Positions 30,080-39,104 are shown, numbered from the stretch's first letter. The stretch is DNA of 64,000 nt from Clostridium yunnanense (GCF_016595795.1 NZ_JAENHN010000053.1:1-64000); one strand, 5' to 3'. Notes: generated from the letters alone by a model not told the origin. Translations and numbers: made by a program.

Positions 30080-30649
30080 ACATGAAAACTCCTTCCCTGG
30101 ATATTCAGTTGAGTGTTTCTATTATAATTATCGTAGGAAAAATATATATACATAGGCCATTTCTAAATAAAATATATAAATTTAGTAAACTATCATTAAT
30201 AGTTAAAACAGTTTCTAATATATTTTTAATACGTACAGGTGGTATATCTTCTTCTGAACAGATATACCACTTCATAGTTATATTTATTTACGTATTTCTT
30301 TTGATCTCAAATCTTTAAACCCATCCAATATCAATGTATAAGCTAAAAATCACTTATTCAATATCGAAGAGCTTAAAGAGTATACTGGTTAACCATAAAT
30401 TTATTATTCTATATACTCAAATATAGTCTATTTTCCAACAATTATTGCACAATGTGAAAAGACTTCATAATACATTGTTTTTTCATTACTTTATACTCTT
30501 AAAGCGACTATGGCTTGCATAAAAGTATGGTATAATAATCCTGTTATTTAAAGGAATTAAGCCAAATCCGCAGGCATTAAATAAAGCTAGTTAAATTATT
30601 TTGTAATACGTAGACTGAAAAATGTTTTTTTATAAGGAGAAAAGGTAGA
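30080..30649. other. non-coding stretch with one hairpin
   Basis: No convincing gene lies in these 570 bases; a plus-strand open frame at 30082-30318 lacks a ribosome site. A perfect 11-bp stem GTGGTATATCT / AGATATACCAC (30239-30249 with 30260-30270) may be a terminator, though its T tail is weak. The last 60 bases carry the ribosome site for the gene at 30650. Confidence 0.5.
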
Positions 30650-31060
30650 ATGACTATAAAAGAAGCTAACGATGATATTAACCCAGATAGTAAACAAGAA
30701 AAAACAAATAAAACAGAAGATCTTATTTCAAGTTATAGAGAAGATATTTTACAACGCTATTTTAGAGCAAAAGGGGGAAAAGCCCTCTTATATTCAATAA
30801 TTGTCATTTGTTTAGGAAGAGGCTTAATAGGAACCTTTTTCTTTCATCAATCGTTTTTATATGCTTTTTTATATCCGTTAATTGTAATTGGATTCGTTTC
30901 TGTATTATATGTAATACTAAAACTCATAAGCTTTAAAAGCCCTAAAATATCGAAAATTTTAGATAAAATTCTTCTTATAGTTTGCTGCACTATTTTGATA
31001 CTAGTTTTTTTACTTTTAATTATTTTGCTTCTAAATAAGTTTTTACACTTCTGGTTTTAA
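30650..31060 (+). CDS. small membrane protein of unknown function
   Basis: The protein has 136 residues and its start follows AAGGAGAAAAGGTAGA. A hydrophilic N-terminus of about 43 residues is followed by three hydrophobic segments (ALLYSIIVICLG, FLYPLIVIGFVSVLYVIL and IVCCTILILVFLLLIILLL). I do not recognise a family. It is followed after 32 bases by a VanZ-family gene in the same direction, so the two probably form an operon. Confidence 0.65.
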   Translation: MTIKEANDDINPDSKQEKTNKTEDLISSYREDILQRYFRAKGGKALLYSIIVICLGRGLIGTFFFHQSFLYAFLYPLIVIGFVSVLYVILKLISFKSPKISKILDKILLIVCCTILILVFLLLIILLLNKFLHFWF

Positions 31061-31092
31061 AATTTATAAAAGTAATGAAATATGGAGGAATT

Positions 31093-31641
31093 ATGAATAA
31101 ACGAGAGAAAATTAAAACATTGTTTTTATATGGTGTTTTCATTTGTTACATACTTTTTTTAATTAAGTTATTGATCCTATCAAGAGTCTCACTTTCGGAC
31201 CCTTTTAATAGTCAAAGTACTTCACTTGGATCAATCAATCTCATTCCTTTTCATAGTATAACGGAATATATATCAGGCGGCACTGAGAATTTAAAAAGAT
31301 TTGCTTTTAGTAATGTGGTTGGCAATATCGTTATTTTTATTCCTCTTGGTGTATATCTACCTTTACTTAAAAAAGATAAAAAAGTAATTAACAATCTGTT
31401 GTTTATATTCATCGTAAGCTTACTTGTTGAAATCATTCAAGGAATTTTAGGTATTGGCGCATCAGATATTGATGATATAATTCTAAATTGTTTGGGTGGA
31501 TTCATTGGTATCTTAGGTTATAAACTTTTATTATTTATATTAAGAGATGCGAAAAAAGTAAATACTGTAATCACAATACTATCTGCTATAGGATTACCTG
31601 TTCTATTATTTTTATTGTTCATGGTAAAATTGAGGCTCTAA
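31093..31641 (+). CDS. VanZ-family membrane protein
   Basis: The ATG at 31093, close behind GGAGG, gives 182 residues; the ATG at 31075 has no ribosome site. Five hydrophobic segments and the VanZ pattern are visible: INLIPFHSITEYISGG, NVVGNIVIFIPLGVYLP and VEIIQGILGIGASDIDDIILNCLGGFIGILGY. VanZ itself confers low-level teicoplanin resistance, but most clostridial members have unknown roles in the envelope. It forms a likely operon with the small membrane protein upstream. Confidence 0.85.
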   Translation: MNKREKIKTLFLYGVFICYILFLIKLLILSRVSLSDPFNSQSTSLGSINLIPFHSITEYISGGTENLKRFAFSNVVGNIVIFIPLGVYLPLLKKDKKVINNLLFIFIVSLLVEIIQGILGIGASDIDDIILNCLGGFIGILGYKLLLFILRDAKKVNTVITILSAIGLPVLLFLLFMVKLRL

Positions 31642-31664
31642 ATATCTTAATTTTAGGGCTTATT
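31632..31664 (+). terminator. possible terminator of the VanZ gene
   Basis: AGGCTCTAAA can pair with TTTTAGGGCTT, two of the pairs being G-U, across an 8-base loop; ATTTAT follows. Confidence 0.5.
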
Positions 31665-32136
31665 TATATAAATTTTAAATTAAACCTTCATATAAAGATA
31701 TAATTAAAAATTCATATGATTAAAAAATTTTATATTTATATAATTATAAAATTATATAAATATATAGTATTCATGCTGGTTTCAGAGATTTATAATTGAT
31801 TTTTACATGCTTGATATTCCTATACTTATAGCCTTAATGCGTATAAAAGTTTATATAAAAATAAATTGGAAGAAGTATAAATGTCTAGTATCTCTTAGCA
31901 GTAAAATCGAATTTAAAGAAATGATAAAAAATTATAGAATACACATTATCCTTAACCTTCATCAATACCGATTAGGACAAGGTTCCTATAAGCATAACAG
32001 GTATCAAACTTGGCATAACAAAAAATGAAAAGAAATATCTTCAAAACTCCCCTGGGTTCTTAGAGGAGTTTTGGAAAATATAAGTTTTATAATGAAGTGG
32101 AACATTCATAACATAGACTTTTAAAAAATATATGTA
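31665..32136. other. non-coding stretch with a repeat-derived hairpin
   Basis: Very AT-rich DNA without a supported gene; a 73-codon plus-strand frame at 31807-32028 lacks a ribosome site and family likeness. At 32042-32073 CAAAACTCC pairs with GGAGTTTTG. This hairpin and the following GGAAAATATAAG...TAATGAAGTG (to about 32100) resemble the middle of the MITE-like element at 41195-41540, so it is probably a decayed fragment of it. Confidence 0.45.
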
Positions 32137-32883
32137 CTAATATTGAACACTTAATAAACAAAGCGCATCTGCACTAGCTTTATGACCTACATCATTCATA
32201 TCCCTAGACTTAAAAGCTTTATCAATTGCACTCATAGGTAACTGACCAATTCCCACTTGGATTAATGTACCTACTATTAATCTTTCCATATTTAATAAAA
32301 ATCCATTTGCTGTCATAGTAATAATAATTTCATTTGTAGTTTCTTTTACGTCAAGAGAAAGTATCTTTTTAATTGATTTTTTTGCTTTCTTATTAGTAGT
32401 AAAAGCTAAGAAATCATGTTCACCTACAAGGTACTTTGCAGCTTCTCTACTTTTAGCTACATTTATTGTTTGATTCAGTAAGTTAACATAATGTCTTTCA
32501 AACAAAGGACGATTAGGAGCATCTTTCTTCCATAATCTATATTCGTAAGTTGCACTTTTCATTAAATATCTACTATGAAATCTTTCATCAACTTTTTCTA
32601 CTGATAATATAATAATATCATCAGTTAAATATTTTTCGAAATACTCAAAAATTTCTCTTTCACTTAATTTATTATCTGGTGCTATGAAATTAACGATTTG
32701 CCCTTTAGCATGCACCCCAGCATCAGTATTAACCGCACCAATAACCTCTATCTCTTGTTCATAGAGCTTTGATAATATCAACTCTAACTTACCTTCAATA
32801 CTCTTTTCCGCGTTATCTTTGGATTTATTATACCCTATATATTTTCTACCGTCATAGGCTATCATCATCTTATAATTTTGCAT
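32137..32883 (-). CDS. TruA-family pseudouridine synthase paralog
   Basis: The ATG at 32883 after AAGGAGG gives 248 residues, the usual TruA length. The catalytic aspartate is D54 in NTDAGVHAKGQ. The family motif is RTDAGVH, so asparagine (N52) replaces the conserved arginine. The other core parts are present: FHSRYLMKSATYEYR, LVGEHDFLAF and the ending with NMERLIVGTLIQVGIGQ. It probably isomerises uridines in the tRNA anticodon arm or another RNA. The changed residue suggests a paralog with altered substrate and not the main TruA, which normally sits in a ribosomal protein cluster. It is monocistronic. Confidence 0.85.
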   Translation of the reverse strand: MQNYKMMIAYDGRKYIGYNKSKDNAEKSIEGKLELILSKLYEQEIEVIGAVNTDAGVHAKGQIVNFIAPDNKLSEREIFEYFEKYLTDDIIILSVEKVDERFHSRYLMKSATYEYRLWKKDAPNRPLFERHYVNLLNQTINVAKSREAAKYLVGEHDFLAFTTNKKAKKSIKKILSLDVKETTNEIIITMTANGFLLNMERLIVGTLIQVGIGQLPMSAIDKAFKSRDMNDVGHKASADALCLLSVQY

Positions 32884-32977
32884 TTGAATCCTCCTTTTCC
32901 TAAATAGCAATCAATACATTGTAACATATAATAAGATAGTTTATATATGTAAACATTGTTATTGAAAATTCTTTATC

Positions 32978-33075
32978 AGGTTTACTGTGAGAAATTTGAA
33001 TTTATACTTGTTAGAAAATCCTAGCATCTGAGGATTTTGGGGCGTGTATAAATTAATAATTGAGGTTGAAACCCT
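32978..33075 (+). ncRNA. structured RNA element, copy B (candidate cis-regulatory leader)
   Basis: This matches copy A at 15865-15960 in length and layout. Stems are GGTTT/AAACC (32979-32983 with 33069-33073), AATTTATAC/GTATAAATT (32999-33007 with 33046-33054) and AAAATCCT/AGGATTTT (33015-33022 with 33031-33038). The outer and inner stems differ from copy A in sequence but still pair. It ends about 160 bases before the ABC-F start codon; the bases between hold nothing else recognisable. Confidence 0.55.
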
Positions 33076-33238
33076 AGAAATTATTGAACTTAGTCGAAAA
33101 AGATGTTATGCTTTCAATATTAAACTTAGTAAAATGCATCTATTACATAGAAATCAAATGTAAAATTTCAATTACTAAAGACTATATTAAAGCGCTTATT
33201 TTTATAGGCTCTTTTTTAATTATAAAGAGAGGTCTACT

Positions 33239-34978
33239 ATGCTTAAAATTGATAACTTATCCTACTCATTTCCTGAGAAGGATCTATACAAAAACATTTC
33301 ATTTACATTAGAATACGGTCAACATTGTGCTTTTATAGGAACAAATGGCAGTGGGAAAAGTACACTGATAGATATAATTATGGATCCAGAAAAATATATG
33401 TTCGACGGTACGTTAGAGCTGTATCCAAATTGTAGAATTGGCTATGTAAGTCAATTCTCGGAGCTAGACAAAACAAAAGATATTACAGTTTTCGAATACA
33501 TAGGAGAAAATTTTATTAAACTACAAAATGAAATAACGTCTATTTGTACTGAAATGGAAACATCTTCCGATATTGATACTCTACTAGAAAAATATCAACA
33601 AGCTCTAGATGCATTTAATGCAATTGATGGGGATTATTTTGAAGAGACTATTAATAAAAATCTAAATCTTGCAAATTTACTAAGTTATAAAGATTTAATG
33701 ATATCTGAACTTAGTGGCGGAGAATTCAAGCTTATCCAAGTAATAAAAGCAATGATAAATAGTCCTGACTTAATTATTATGGATGAACCAGATGTATTTT
33801 TAGACTTTGGAAACCTTAATTCTCTTAAAGATTTAATTAATTCACACAAAGGAACAATGTTGATTATCACACACAATAGATATCTATTGAATCATTGTTT
33901 CAACAAAATTATTCACCTTGAGAACATGGAGCTACAAGAGTTTGATGGAAGCTATATTGATTATAACTTCTCATTACTTCAAACTAAAATTGAATTACAA
34001 GAACTAGCGGCTGCTGATACTGAAGAAATTGAAAGAAACGAGATATTAATAAATAAACTAAGAATTATTGCTACTGAGAACGCTGAAGCTTTTAGAGGGA
34101 GAACTCTAAATGCCAGAGTTAAAATTCAAGAAAGATTAGAAAAACGTAGGATTAAAGCACCATTTGTAGATATTAAGGAAGTGGATATCGGTTTAGTTAC
34201 AGGTAATAAAATCAAAGAAGACATTGCTTTAAAAGTTAATAATTATAGTGTTTCCTTTGATGATGTACTTCTAGAAAATGTTAACTTTGAGGTTAAAGCT
34301 ACTGAAAAGGTAGCAATTATCGGTTCAAATGGTACAGGAAAAACCACTTTACTTCAAGAAATCTTTGAAAATAATCATGAATCTATTGAACTAAATGAAA
34401 AGGCTAAAGTAGCTTATTTATCTCAAATCCAAAATAAGACACTAAATGCTTCTAATACTATCCTTCAAGAGTTCTATGATGCTGGTTTTAAAACTTATGA
34501 AGATATTAAATCACATATTTTAGACTATGGTTTTGAAGAAGAAATGATTAATAGAAAGATAGGAACTTTATCTGGTGGCGAAAAAAATATGCTTCAATTG
34601 GCTAAACTTTCTGCTAGTGACGCAAATCTGTTGCTTCTTGATGAACCAACAAGTCATTTAGATACCTATTCACAAATAGCCCTAGAAAAAGCCATAAAAA
34701 ACTATAATGGTTCGATTCTCATGATTTCTCATGATTTCTATACTATAGTAAACTGTATGGATTCTCTTTTAATCATTGAAGATAAGACTATTAGGAAAAT
34801 GAATATGCGCAAATTTAAAAAAATGATTTATGCTAATCATTTCGGCAAAGACTATTTAGAAATTGAACAAAATAAAAAATCACTTGAAATAAGAATAGAA
34901 TTAGCTTTAAAAGCTACTGATTTTGAGCTTGCAAAAGTTTTATCTGAAGAGTTAGAAGAGGTAATTAAGTTACTCTAA
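33239..34978 (+). CDS. ABC-F family ATPase
   Basis: The protein has 579 residues, with the start after GAGAGG. Two ATPase domains are joined by a helical linker of about 80 residues (LQELAAADTEEIERNEILIN onward), and there is no membrane domain, as in ABC-F proteins that act on the ribosome. Domain 1: GTNGSGKST, LSGGEFKL, and MDEPDVFLDF in place of the usual DEPTNHLD. Domain 2: GSNGTGKTT, LSGGEKNM and LDEPTSHLD. It may protect ribosomes from antibiotics or help stalled translation. The long leader with a conserved hairpin element suggests mRNA-level control. A coiled tail of about 50 residues ends the protein. Confidence 0.88.
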   Translation: MLKIDNLSYSFPEKDLYKNISFTLEYGQHCAFIGTNGSGKSTLIDIIMDPEKYMFDGTLELYPNCRIGYVSQFSELDKTKDITVFEYIGENFIKLQNEITSICTEMETSSDIDTLLEKYQQALDAFNAIDGDYFEETINKNLNLANLLSYKDLMISELSGGEFKLIQVIKAMINSPDLIIMDEPDVFLDFGNLNSLKDLINSHKGTMLIITHNRYLLNHCFNKIIHLENMELQEFDGSYIDYNFSLLQTKIELQELAAADTEEIERNEILINKLRIIATENAEAFRGRTLNARVKIQERLEKRRIKAPFVDIKEVDIGLVTGNKIKEDIALKVNNYSVSFDDVLLENVNFEVKATEKVAIIGSNGTGKTTLLQEIFENNHESIELNEKAKVAYLSQIQNKTLNASNTILQEFYDAGFKTYEDIKSHILDYGFEEEMINRKIGTLSGGEKNMLQLAKLSASDANLLLLDEPTSHLDTYSQIALEKAIKNYNGSILMISHDFYTIVNCMDSLLIIEDKTIRKMNMRKFKKMIYANHFGKDYLEIEQNKKSLEIRIELALKATDFELAKVLSEELEEVIKLL

Positions 34979-35017
34979 TTTTAGCTCGTTGCAATGTCAT
35001 AAATCTAAGAAACATTA

Positions 35018-35060
35018 AAATAAGGATTTTTCTTATAACTGTTAAGAAAAATCCTTATTT
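35018..35060. terminator. bidirectional terminator
   Basis: An 18-bp perfect stem (AAATAAGGATTTTTCTTA with its complement) around a 7-base loop lies between the ABC-F gene and the convergent old-yellow-enzyme gene. Confidence 0.88.
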
Positions 35061-35067
35061 ATTTCAA

Positions 35068-36066
35068 TTAGACTTCGCTCTTTATTTTTTCCAATAATCC
35101 TTCCACAAAGTTTGGTTGTTTCAATATGGGCCTTCCAAGAGCTATAAAATCAACCTCACCCTTTTCAACCATATCCGCTGCTATTTCAATATCTTCTAAA
35201 TCACCAGCACCAATAACAGGAACTGTAACTCTTGACTTTACAGTTTTAATCATATCTCTTAGCATTGCTGGTCCTTTTAATACAAGCGGTGGAAGCATAC
35301 CTGATGAGGTATCAAGAATATCTATTCCCGCTTCAACAAGTTTTTCTGCTACCTGACAGCCTTCTTCAAGCGTTAGTCCTCCTGGAATAAGGTCGTCTAA
35401 TCCAAGACGAACGACCAATAGCAACTCATCACCTATGACCTTTCTCACCTCTGTTGTTATCTCTAAAAGAAGACGACTTCTATTCTCCAGAGTTCCGCCG
35501 TATTCATCAGTTCTTAAATTAGTTATTGGAGACAAGAATTGAGTCAGTAGGAATCCATGACAATTGTGTATTTCTACACCATCAAAACCTGCCTTTTTAA
35601 CCCTTAGTGCAGCCTTTACAAAATCTTCTTTTATTTGCTGAATCTCTTCAATAGTCAAAGCCTTTGGCAATGTACGTTTGAAGGCAGGGTTTATTACAGC
35701 AGATGGAGCCACAGCTTCCATTCCTGTTAGTTGAACGTTAGCAGCACTTCCTGCATGATTTATCTGAACAATCCCAACTTGGTTATTCTTATGTATAATA
35801 TCTGCAAGTTTTGCTAATCCTTCGATACATTCATCTCTATCAACATATATAAGCTTCTCTCTATACTGTCCTGCACGTGCAACAGCTGCCTGTTCAACAA
35901 CTATAAGAGATGGACCCGTGCGCTTTTCGTAGATTGATAATAATTCCTCTGTAATCAATCCATCCTCCGTTGCCATTGCTATATCAAAAGGGGCACAAGC
36001 ATATCTGTTTTCAAAAATAAATTCTTTAACTGTAATATTTTTAAGTAAAATTGATCCGTTGCTCAT
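35068..36066 (-). CDS. NADH:flavin oxidoreductase, old yellow enzyme family
   Basis: The start at 36066, nine bases after AAGGA, gives 332 residues; the frame continues upstream without a ribosome site. It is an FMN-binding TIM barrel: NRYACAPF near the start, VGIVQINHAGSAA, the active-site HNCHGFLLTQFLSP, TDEYGGTLENRSRLLLEI and an ending GRPILKQPNF with the phosphate-binding region. It has only the OYE barrel and lacks the iron-sulfur and FAD/NAD domains of the long 2,4-dienoyl-CoA reductases. It should reduce activated C=C bonds. It follows the merR gene in the same direction after 134 bases. Confidence 0.88.
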   Translation of the reverse strand: MSNGSILLKNITVKEFIFENRYACAPFDIAMATEDGLITEELLSIYEKRTGPSLIVVEQAAVARAGQYREKLIYVDRDECIEGLAKLADIIHKNNQVGIVQINHAGSAANVQLTGMEAVAPSAVINPAFKRTLPKALTIEEIQQIKEDFVKAALRVKKAGFDGVEIHNCHGFLLTQFLSPITNLRTDEYGGTLENRSRLLLEITTEVRKVIGDELLLVVRLGLDDLIPGGLTLEEGCQVAEKLVEAGIDILDTSSGMLPPLVLKGPAMLRDMIKTVKSRVTVPVIGAGDLEDIEIAADMVEKGEVDFIALGRPILKQPNFVEGLLEKIKSEV

Positions 36067-36200
36067 TTCTCCACATCCTTCGTTAATACTTTTCTTCATA
36101 TCATAAATAAGATAGTTAGTACATGCATTAATTATATCTATTTGCGAATCATTTCTCAATTTTTTAATATATAATCTAACCATGACTTCTATGAAAAAAC

Positions 36201-36566
36201 TTAGTCAGTATGATTCTTAAAATTCAACTTATTTTTAAGCATTTTTTTTAATATTGCTTCAGTTTTATCTAGATTTTCTTTTTGGATTTTCACTTCTTCT
36301 ATCTTTTTATGTAAAAGCTCAATCTTTGTATCTATTGAAATTAAATCCGAATTGCTTTTTTGAATCTCTCTAATCTCTCCTAAAGAGAAGCCCACAGAAT
36401 GAACTGTTTTTATCATTATGAGGTACTCTATTATATCTTCAGAATAATTACGATAATTGTTTGACTCTCTACTAACATATTTTTCAGGAATCAAATCTTG
36501 TTTTTCGTAAAATCTAATAGTAGAAATTGATAACCCTGTTCTTTTTGATACTTCATTTATTTTCAT
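36201..36566 (-). CDS. MerR-family transcriptional regulator
   Basis: The protein has 121 residues. The DNA-binding N-terminus is typical (MKINEVSKRTGLSISTIRFYEKQDLI), followed by VGFSLGEIREI and a coiled-coil dimer helix. No cysteine cluster for metal binding is seen, so an organic effector is more likely than a metal. It is divergent from the patatin gene, and the space between holds a promoter with the long spacer that MerR proteins act on. The OYE gene follows downstream. It probably activates the patatin gene and controls itself. Confidence 0.9.
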   Translation of the reverse strand: MKINEVSKRTGLSISTIRFYEKQDLIPEKYVSRESNNYRNYSEDIIEYLIMIKTVHSVGFSLGEIREIQKSNSDLISIDTKIELLHKKIEEVKIQKENLDKTEAILKKMLKNKLNFKNHTD

Positions 36567-36587
36567 AAAAAACCTCGCTAATTTCTC

Positions 36588-36645
36588 TTGACTATAAACC
36601 TTACTTCATAGTTTATAATACATTTTGACAAGTTCATTAGTCAAC
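36588..36645. promoter_or_regulatory. overlapping divergent merR/patatin promoters with MerR-type dyad
   Basis: On the plus strand TTGACT (36588-36593) and TATAAT (36614-36619) are 20 bases apart, the over-long spacer of MerR-activated promoters. The dyad ACTATAAAC/GTTTATAAT lies in and around it. On the minus strand TTGACT (36645-36640) and TATTAT (36620-36615), 19 bases apart, would serve merR itself and overlap the same dyad. Confidence 0.65.
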
Positions 36646-36670
36646 ATAATAGGAAGTGGAGAGGATTATA

Positions 36671-37522
36671 ATGCAAGATACTAATAAAAAAACAAAAGCA
36701 GTGGTATTAGGCGGTGGAGGTGTAACTGGCATAGCTTGGGAGATTGGTATAATTACGGGGTTGTTGCAGGAAGGTATTGATTTATCAGATGCTGATGTAA
36801 TTATCGGAACCTCTGCTGGTTCATTTGTTGGCACTGCACTGGCAAGTGGCTATGATATGAAGAAACTTTATGCTTCTCAGTTCATTCTAAATGAATCGGA
36901 AGTCAATGTATCAGTGAGCTCTGAAGTTATGAAATTATGGACTGAAGCTTTTATATATGGAAAAGATGATAAAATGAAGATTGGAAAGATGTTTGGAGAC
37001 ATCGCAAAAAAGTATCCTTCAATAGTTTCAAAAGAAGAGCGTCAGGCAGTTGTAGAATCAAGACTTACTACAACCATTTGGCCATCAAAATTGAAAGTCA
37101 CCGCGGTAGATGCTGAAACAGGAGTGCTTCATGTATTTGATAAAGATTCAGATGCTTCACTTATAAACGCAGTGAATGCAAGTGGAGCTGTTCCAGGCCT
37201 ATGGCCCATCGTAACCTTTAATGATAGATATTGGATTGATGGAGGGATGGTTTCAAGTACCAATGCATTTTTAGCAGATTCTTATGACAAAGTGGTAATT
37301 TTGGCTCCTATGCCACATAAGTACGGATTGGTTCCTAGTGTTAAAGAAGATGCTGAAAATTTACAAAAAAGAGCAGCTATCTCTCTTATTATTCCGGATA
37401 ATGAGAGTATTTTAGCGATAGGTAAAAATCCTTATGATCCAACTTATTCTACAGAATCAGCAAAGGCTGGATTTCTGCAAGGAATAAGAGAAGCTGCAGG
37501 AATTTACGAAACTTGGTTATAA
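36671..37522 (+). CDS. patatin-like phospholipase
   Basis: The ATG at 36671 after GGAGAGG gives 283 residues. The oxyanion loop is VVLGGGGVTG (11-20), the nucleophile is S48 in GTSAG, and the catalytic aspartate is D190 in WIDGG, so the Ser-Asp dyad is complete. It should hydrolyse acyl esters of lipids in the cytoplasm or at the membrane. No signal peptide is present. It is controlled by a MerR-type promoter shared with the divergent merR gene, and a strong terminator follows at 37624. Confidence 0.9.
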   Translation: MQDTNKKTKAVVLGGGGVTGIAWEIGIITGLLQEGIDLSDADVIIGTSAGSFVGTALASGYDMKKLYASQFILNESEVNVSVSSEVMKLWTEAFIYGKDDKMKIGKMFGDIAKKYPSIVSKEERQAVVESRLTTTIWPSKLKVTAVDAETGVLHVFDKDSDASLINAVNASGAVPGLWPIVTFNDRYWIDGGMVSSTNAFLADSYDKVVILAPMPHKYGLVPSVKEDAENLQKRAAISLIIPDNESILAIGKNPYDPTYSTESAKAGFLQGIREAAGIYETWL

Positions 37523-37623
37523 TTATTAGGCATATATTGCGCTAAACCTAGTTAATACAGCTATGGACAAAATTGTCCTAAGCATATCAGATATTAAACC
37601 CTAACCACGATTTAACAAATGAT

Positions 37624-37674
37624 AAGAGGTCCGTCGCATTAACTGTTTAAAATCGTTGATGCAACGGACCTCTT
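37624..37674. terminator. bidirectional terminator
   Basis: AAGAGGTCCGT pairs with ACGGACCTCTT, extended inside by GCAT/ATGC, with T runs on both strands. It separates the patatin gene from the convergent acetyltransferase gene. Confidence 0.8.
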
Positions 37675-37754
37675 TACTAAGCCTAAATTCAAATAATATT
37701 CATTTTTCTAAACTCATAATCTCTATGGCTCATAATATCTAACATTAAAATATA

Positions 37755-38279
37755 TTATTTATATTCAGTTTTAAGAATTCCATACTCATAAGTATCTTTC
37801 CAAATAGGGTTACCTTCTTCATCCTTAAAGAAAAAAACATTCTGAAGCAAGTTCCCCTCTCTTCTCATTCCAACACGCTCAAGTAACTTCCAAGAAGGTA
37901 TATTTTTAGGATCACAGTTTGCAATAATTCTTCTTACGTTTAAACTTAAGAAAGCGTATTTCATCAGTGCAAGTAGGCTTTCCGAAGCATATCCGTTGCC
38001 CCAGTAGCTTTCATTAAAGACGTAGCCAACTTCCCAAGTTTCGAAGTCTCCTTTAGAAAAATATAGGTTACCTATCAATTTGCCACTTTTCAAACATACA
38101 GCAAGAAAATTTTCATCACCTTCACGCCTTTTCGCTTCCTTATACGCCTCATCTCTTGTAAAGGGCTTATATGGTTCAAATTCCAACACTTTTGGATTTG
38201 AAAAATACTCATATAAATCTTCACCATCATTTTCTGAAAATCTTCTTATTATTAATCGTTCTGTACTTAATTCTTTCAT
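37755..38279 (-). CDS. GNAT acetyltransferase, RimJ/RimL type
   Basis: The ATG at 38279 after GGGGG gives 174 residues. The fold is recognisable from LSTERLIIRRFSENDGEDLYEY at the start, WEVGYVFNESYWGNGYASESLLALMKYAF (acetyl-CoA loop region) and RRIIANCDPKNIPSWKLLERVGMRREG. It should transfer an acetyl group from acetyl-CoA to a protein N-terminus, ribosomal protein or small amine. The substrate is unknown. It stands alone. Confidence 0.88.
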   Translation of the reverse strand: MKELSTERLIIRRFSENDGEDLYEYFSNPKVLEFEPYKPFTRDEAYKEAKRREGDENFLAVCLKSGKLIGNLYFSKGDFETWEVGYVFNESYWGNGYASESLLALMKYAFLSLNVRRIIANCDPKNIPSWKLLERVGMRREGNLLQNVFFFKDEEGNPIWKDTYEYGILKTEYK

Positions 38280-38390
38280 GTTTTCCCCCACACAAATTTC
38301 TATTTGTCTTATACTTATAAACCAATTTTCTTCTTATTATAGCATATTTTGTAAAAATAACATTACTTATAACATATTCTTTATATAATT

Positions 38391-38423
38391 AAAATAAGAT
38401 GCTAAGTTTGAACATCTTATTTT
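38391..38423 (-). terminator. hairpin downstream of rnpB
   Basis: AAAATAAGATG pairs with CATCTTATTTT around an 11-base loop. It lies after the rnpB terminator on the minus strand and could act as a second stop for rnpB transcription. Confidence 0.5.
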
Positions 38424-38487
38424 TTACTACTAAAGGTTTTTTCAGAAAGCACTGTGTTATTTTACATATAATAACAATTTAACGCAA

Positions 38488-38520
38488 ATAAAAAAACACT
38501 TAGGTCAAACCTAGTGTTTT
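38488..38520 (-). terminator. rnpB terminator
   Basis: On the minus strand AAAACACTAGGT pairs with ACCTAAGTGTTTT (one bulge), followed by a run of Ts, directly after the RNase P RNA. Confidence 0.75.
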
Positions 38521-38524
38521 CAAT

Positions 38525-38905
38525 GTGCGAGATAAGTCTATAAGCCGAGTTCTGTATTTGACAATCATCTATCTAGGCCCAACGTTGCCGATGGGCTCCA
38601 GCGATACACCCAGAGGCGGGACGGGCAATCCCATAATGCCTCTCTATTCGATCTTGCTCCAGGTGGGGTTTACAGAGCCGTGAAGTCGCCATCACGCTGG
38701 TGAGCTCTTACCTCGCCTTTCCACCCTTACCAGATGATATAAATATCATACTCATTCTAAAAAGAATTCTGGCGGTATATCTCTGTTGCACTTTCCTTCG
38801 GGTCGCCTCGACTGGACGTTATCCAGCACCCTGCCCTGCGGAGCTCGGACTTTCCTCTCCTGACTGTCGTCAGCAGCGATTGTCTGGCTTACTCGCAAGA
38901 TTTAT
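38525..38905 (-). ncRNA. rnpB: RNase P RNA
   Basis: The minus strand carries the universal parts of RNase P RNA. Near the 5' end (about 38860-38815) is GAGAGGAAAGTCCGAGCTCC followed by GCAGGGCAGGGTGCTGGATAACG. Near the 3' end (about 38560-38535) is ACAGAACTCGGCTTATAG. The GGGTTTACCCC-like and CACAGGG-type inner loops lie between. The length is about 380 nt. The exact ends are estimated. It is the catalytic RNA that matures tRNA 5' ends; clostridial examples have A-type architecture. Confidence 0.95.
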
Positions 38906-39104
38906 CTTATCATACTAATCGACATAAAGCAAATAATTTTTCATAGGATATTTAATATAATATGGGCAAACTTTTCTATTTCTCATTTGCAACTTAATTT
39001 ATTATGAATTCTAAGCCTTAAATATTTTTATAGTGTGTAACTATTTAAGCATAATAAACATCTTATTAAAAATTAAATTATCTTTGTATATAGATTGCTA
39101 TTAA

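Noticed and set aside
30082-30318. Plus-strand frame of 78 codons with hydrophobic stretches
   Set aside because: No ribosome site; it overlaps the leader of the divergent gene at 30079 and contains a terminator-like hairpin.
31807-32028. Plus-strand frame of 73 codons
   Set aside because: No ribosome site, no family likeness, composition like random AT-rich DNA. The opposite strand shows a short permease-like stretch (MPSLIPVMLIGTLS) ended by a stop, too short to call.
33084-33311. Plus-strand frame of 75 codons before the ABC-F gene
   Set aside because: It overlaps the well-supported ABC-F start in another frame and has no ribosome site. A short leader peptide for attenuation cannot be excluded but is not visible.
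38560-38920. Plus-strand frame inside the rnpB region
   Set aside because: The DNA is the RNase P RNA gene on the other strand.
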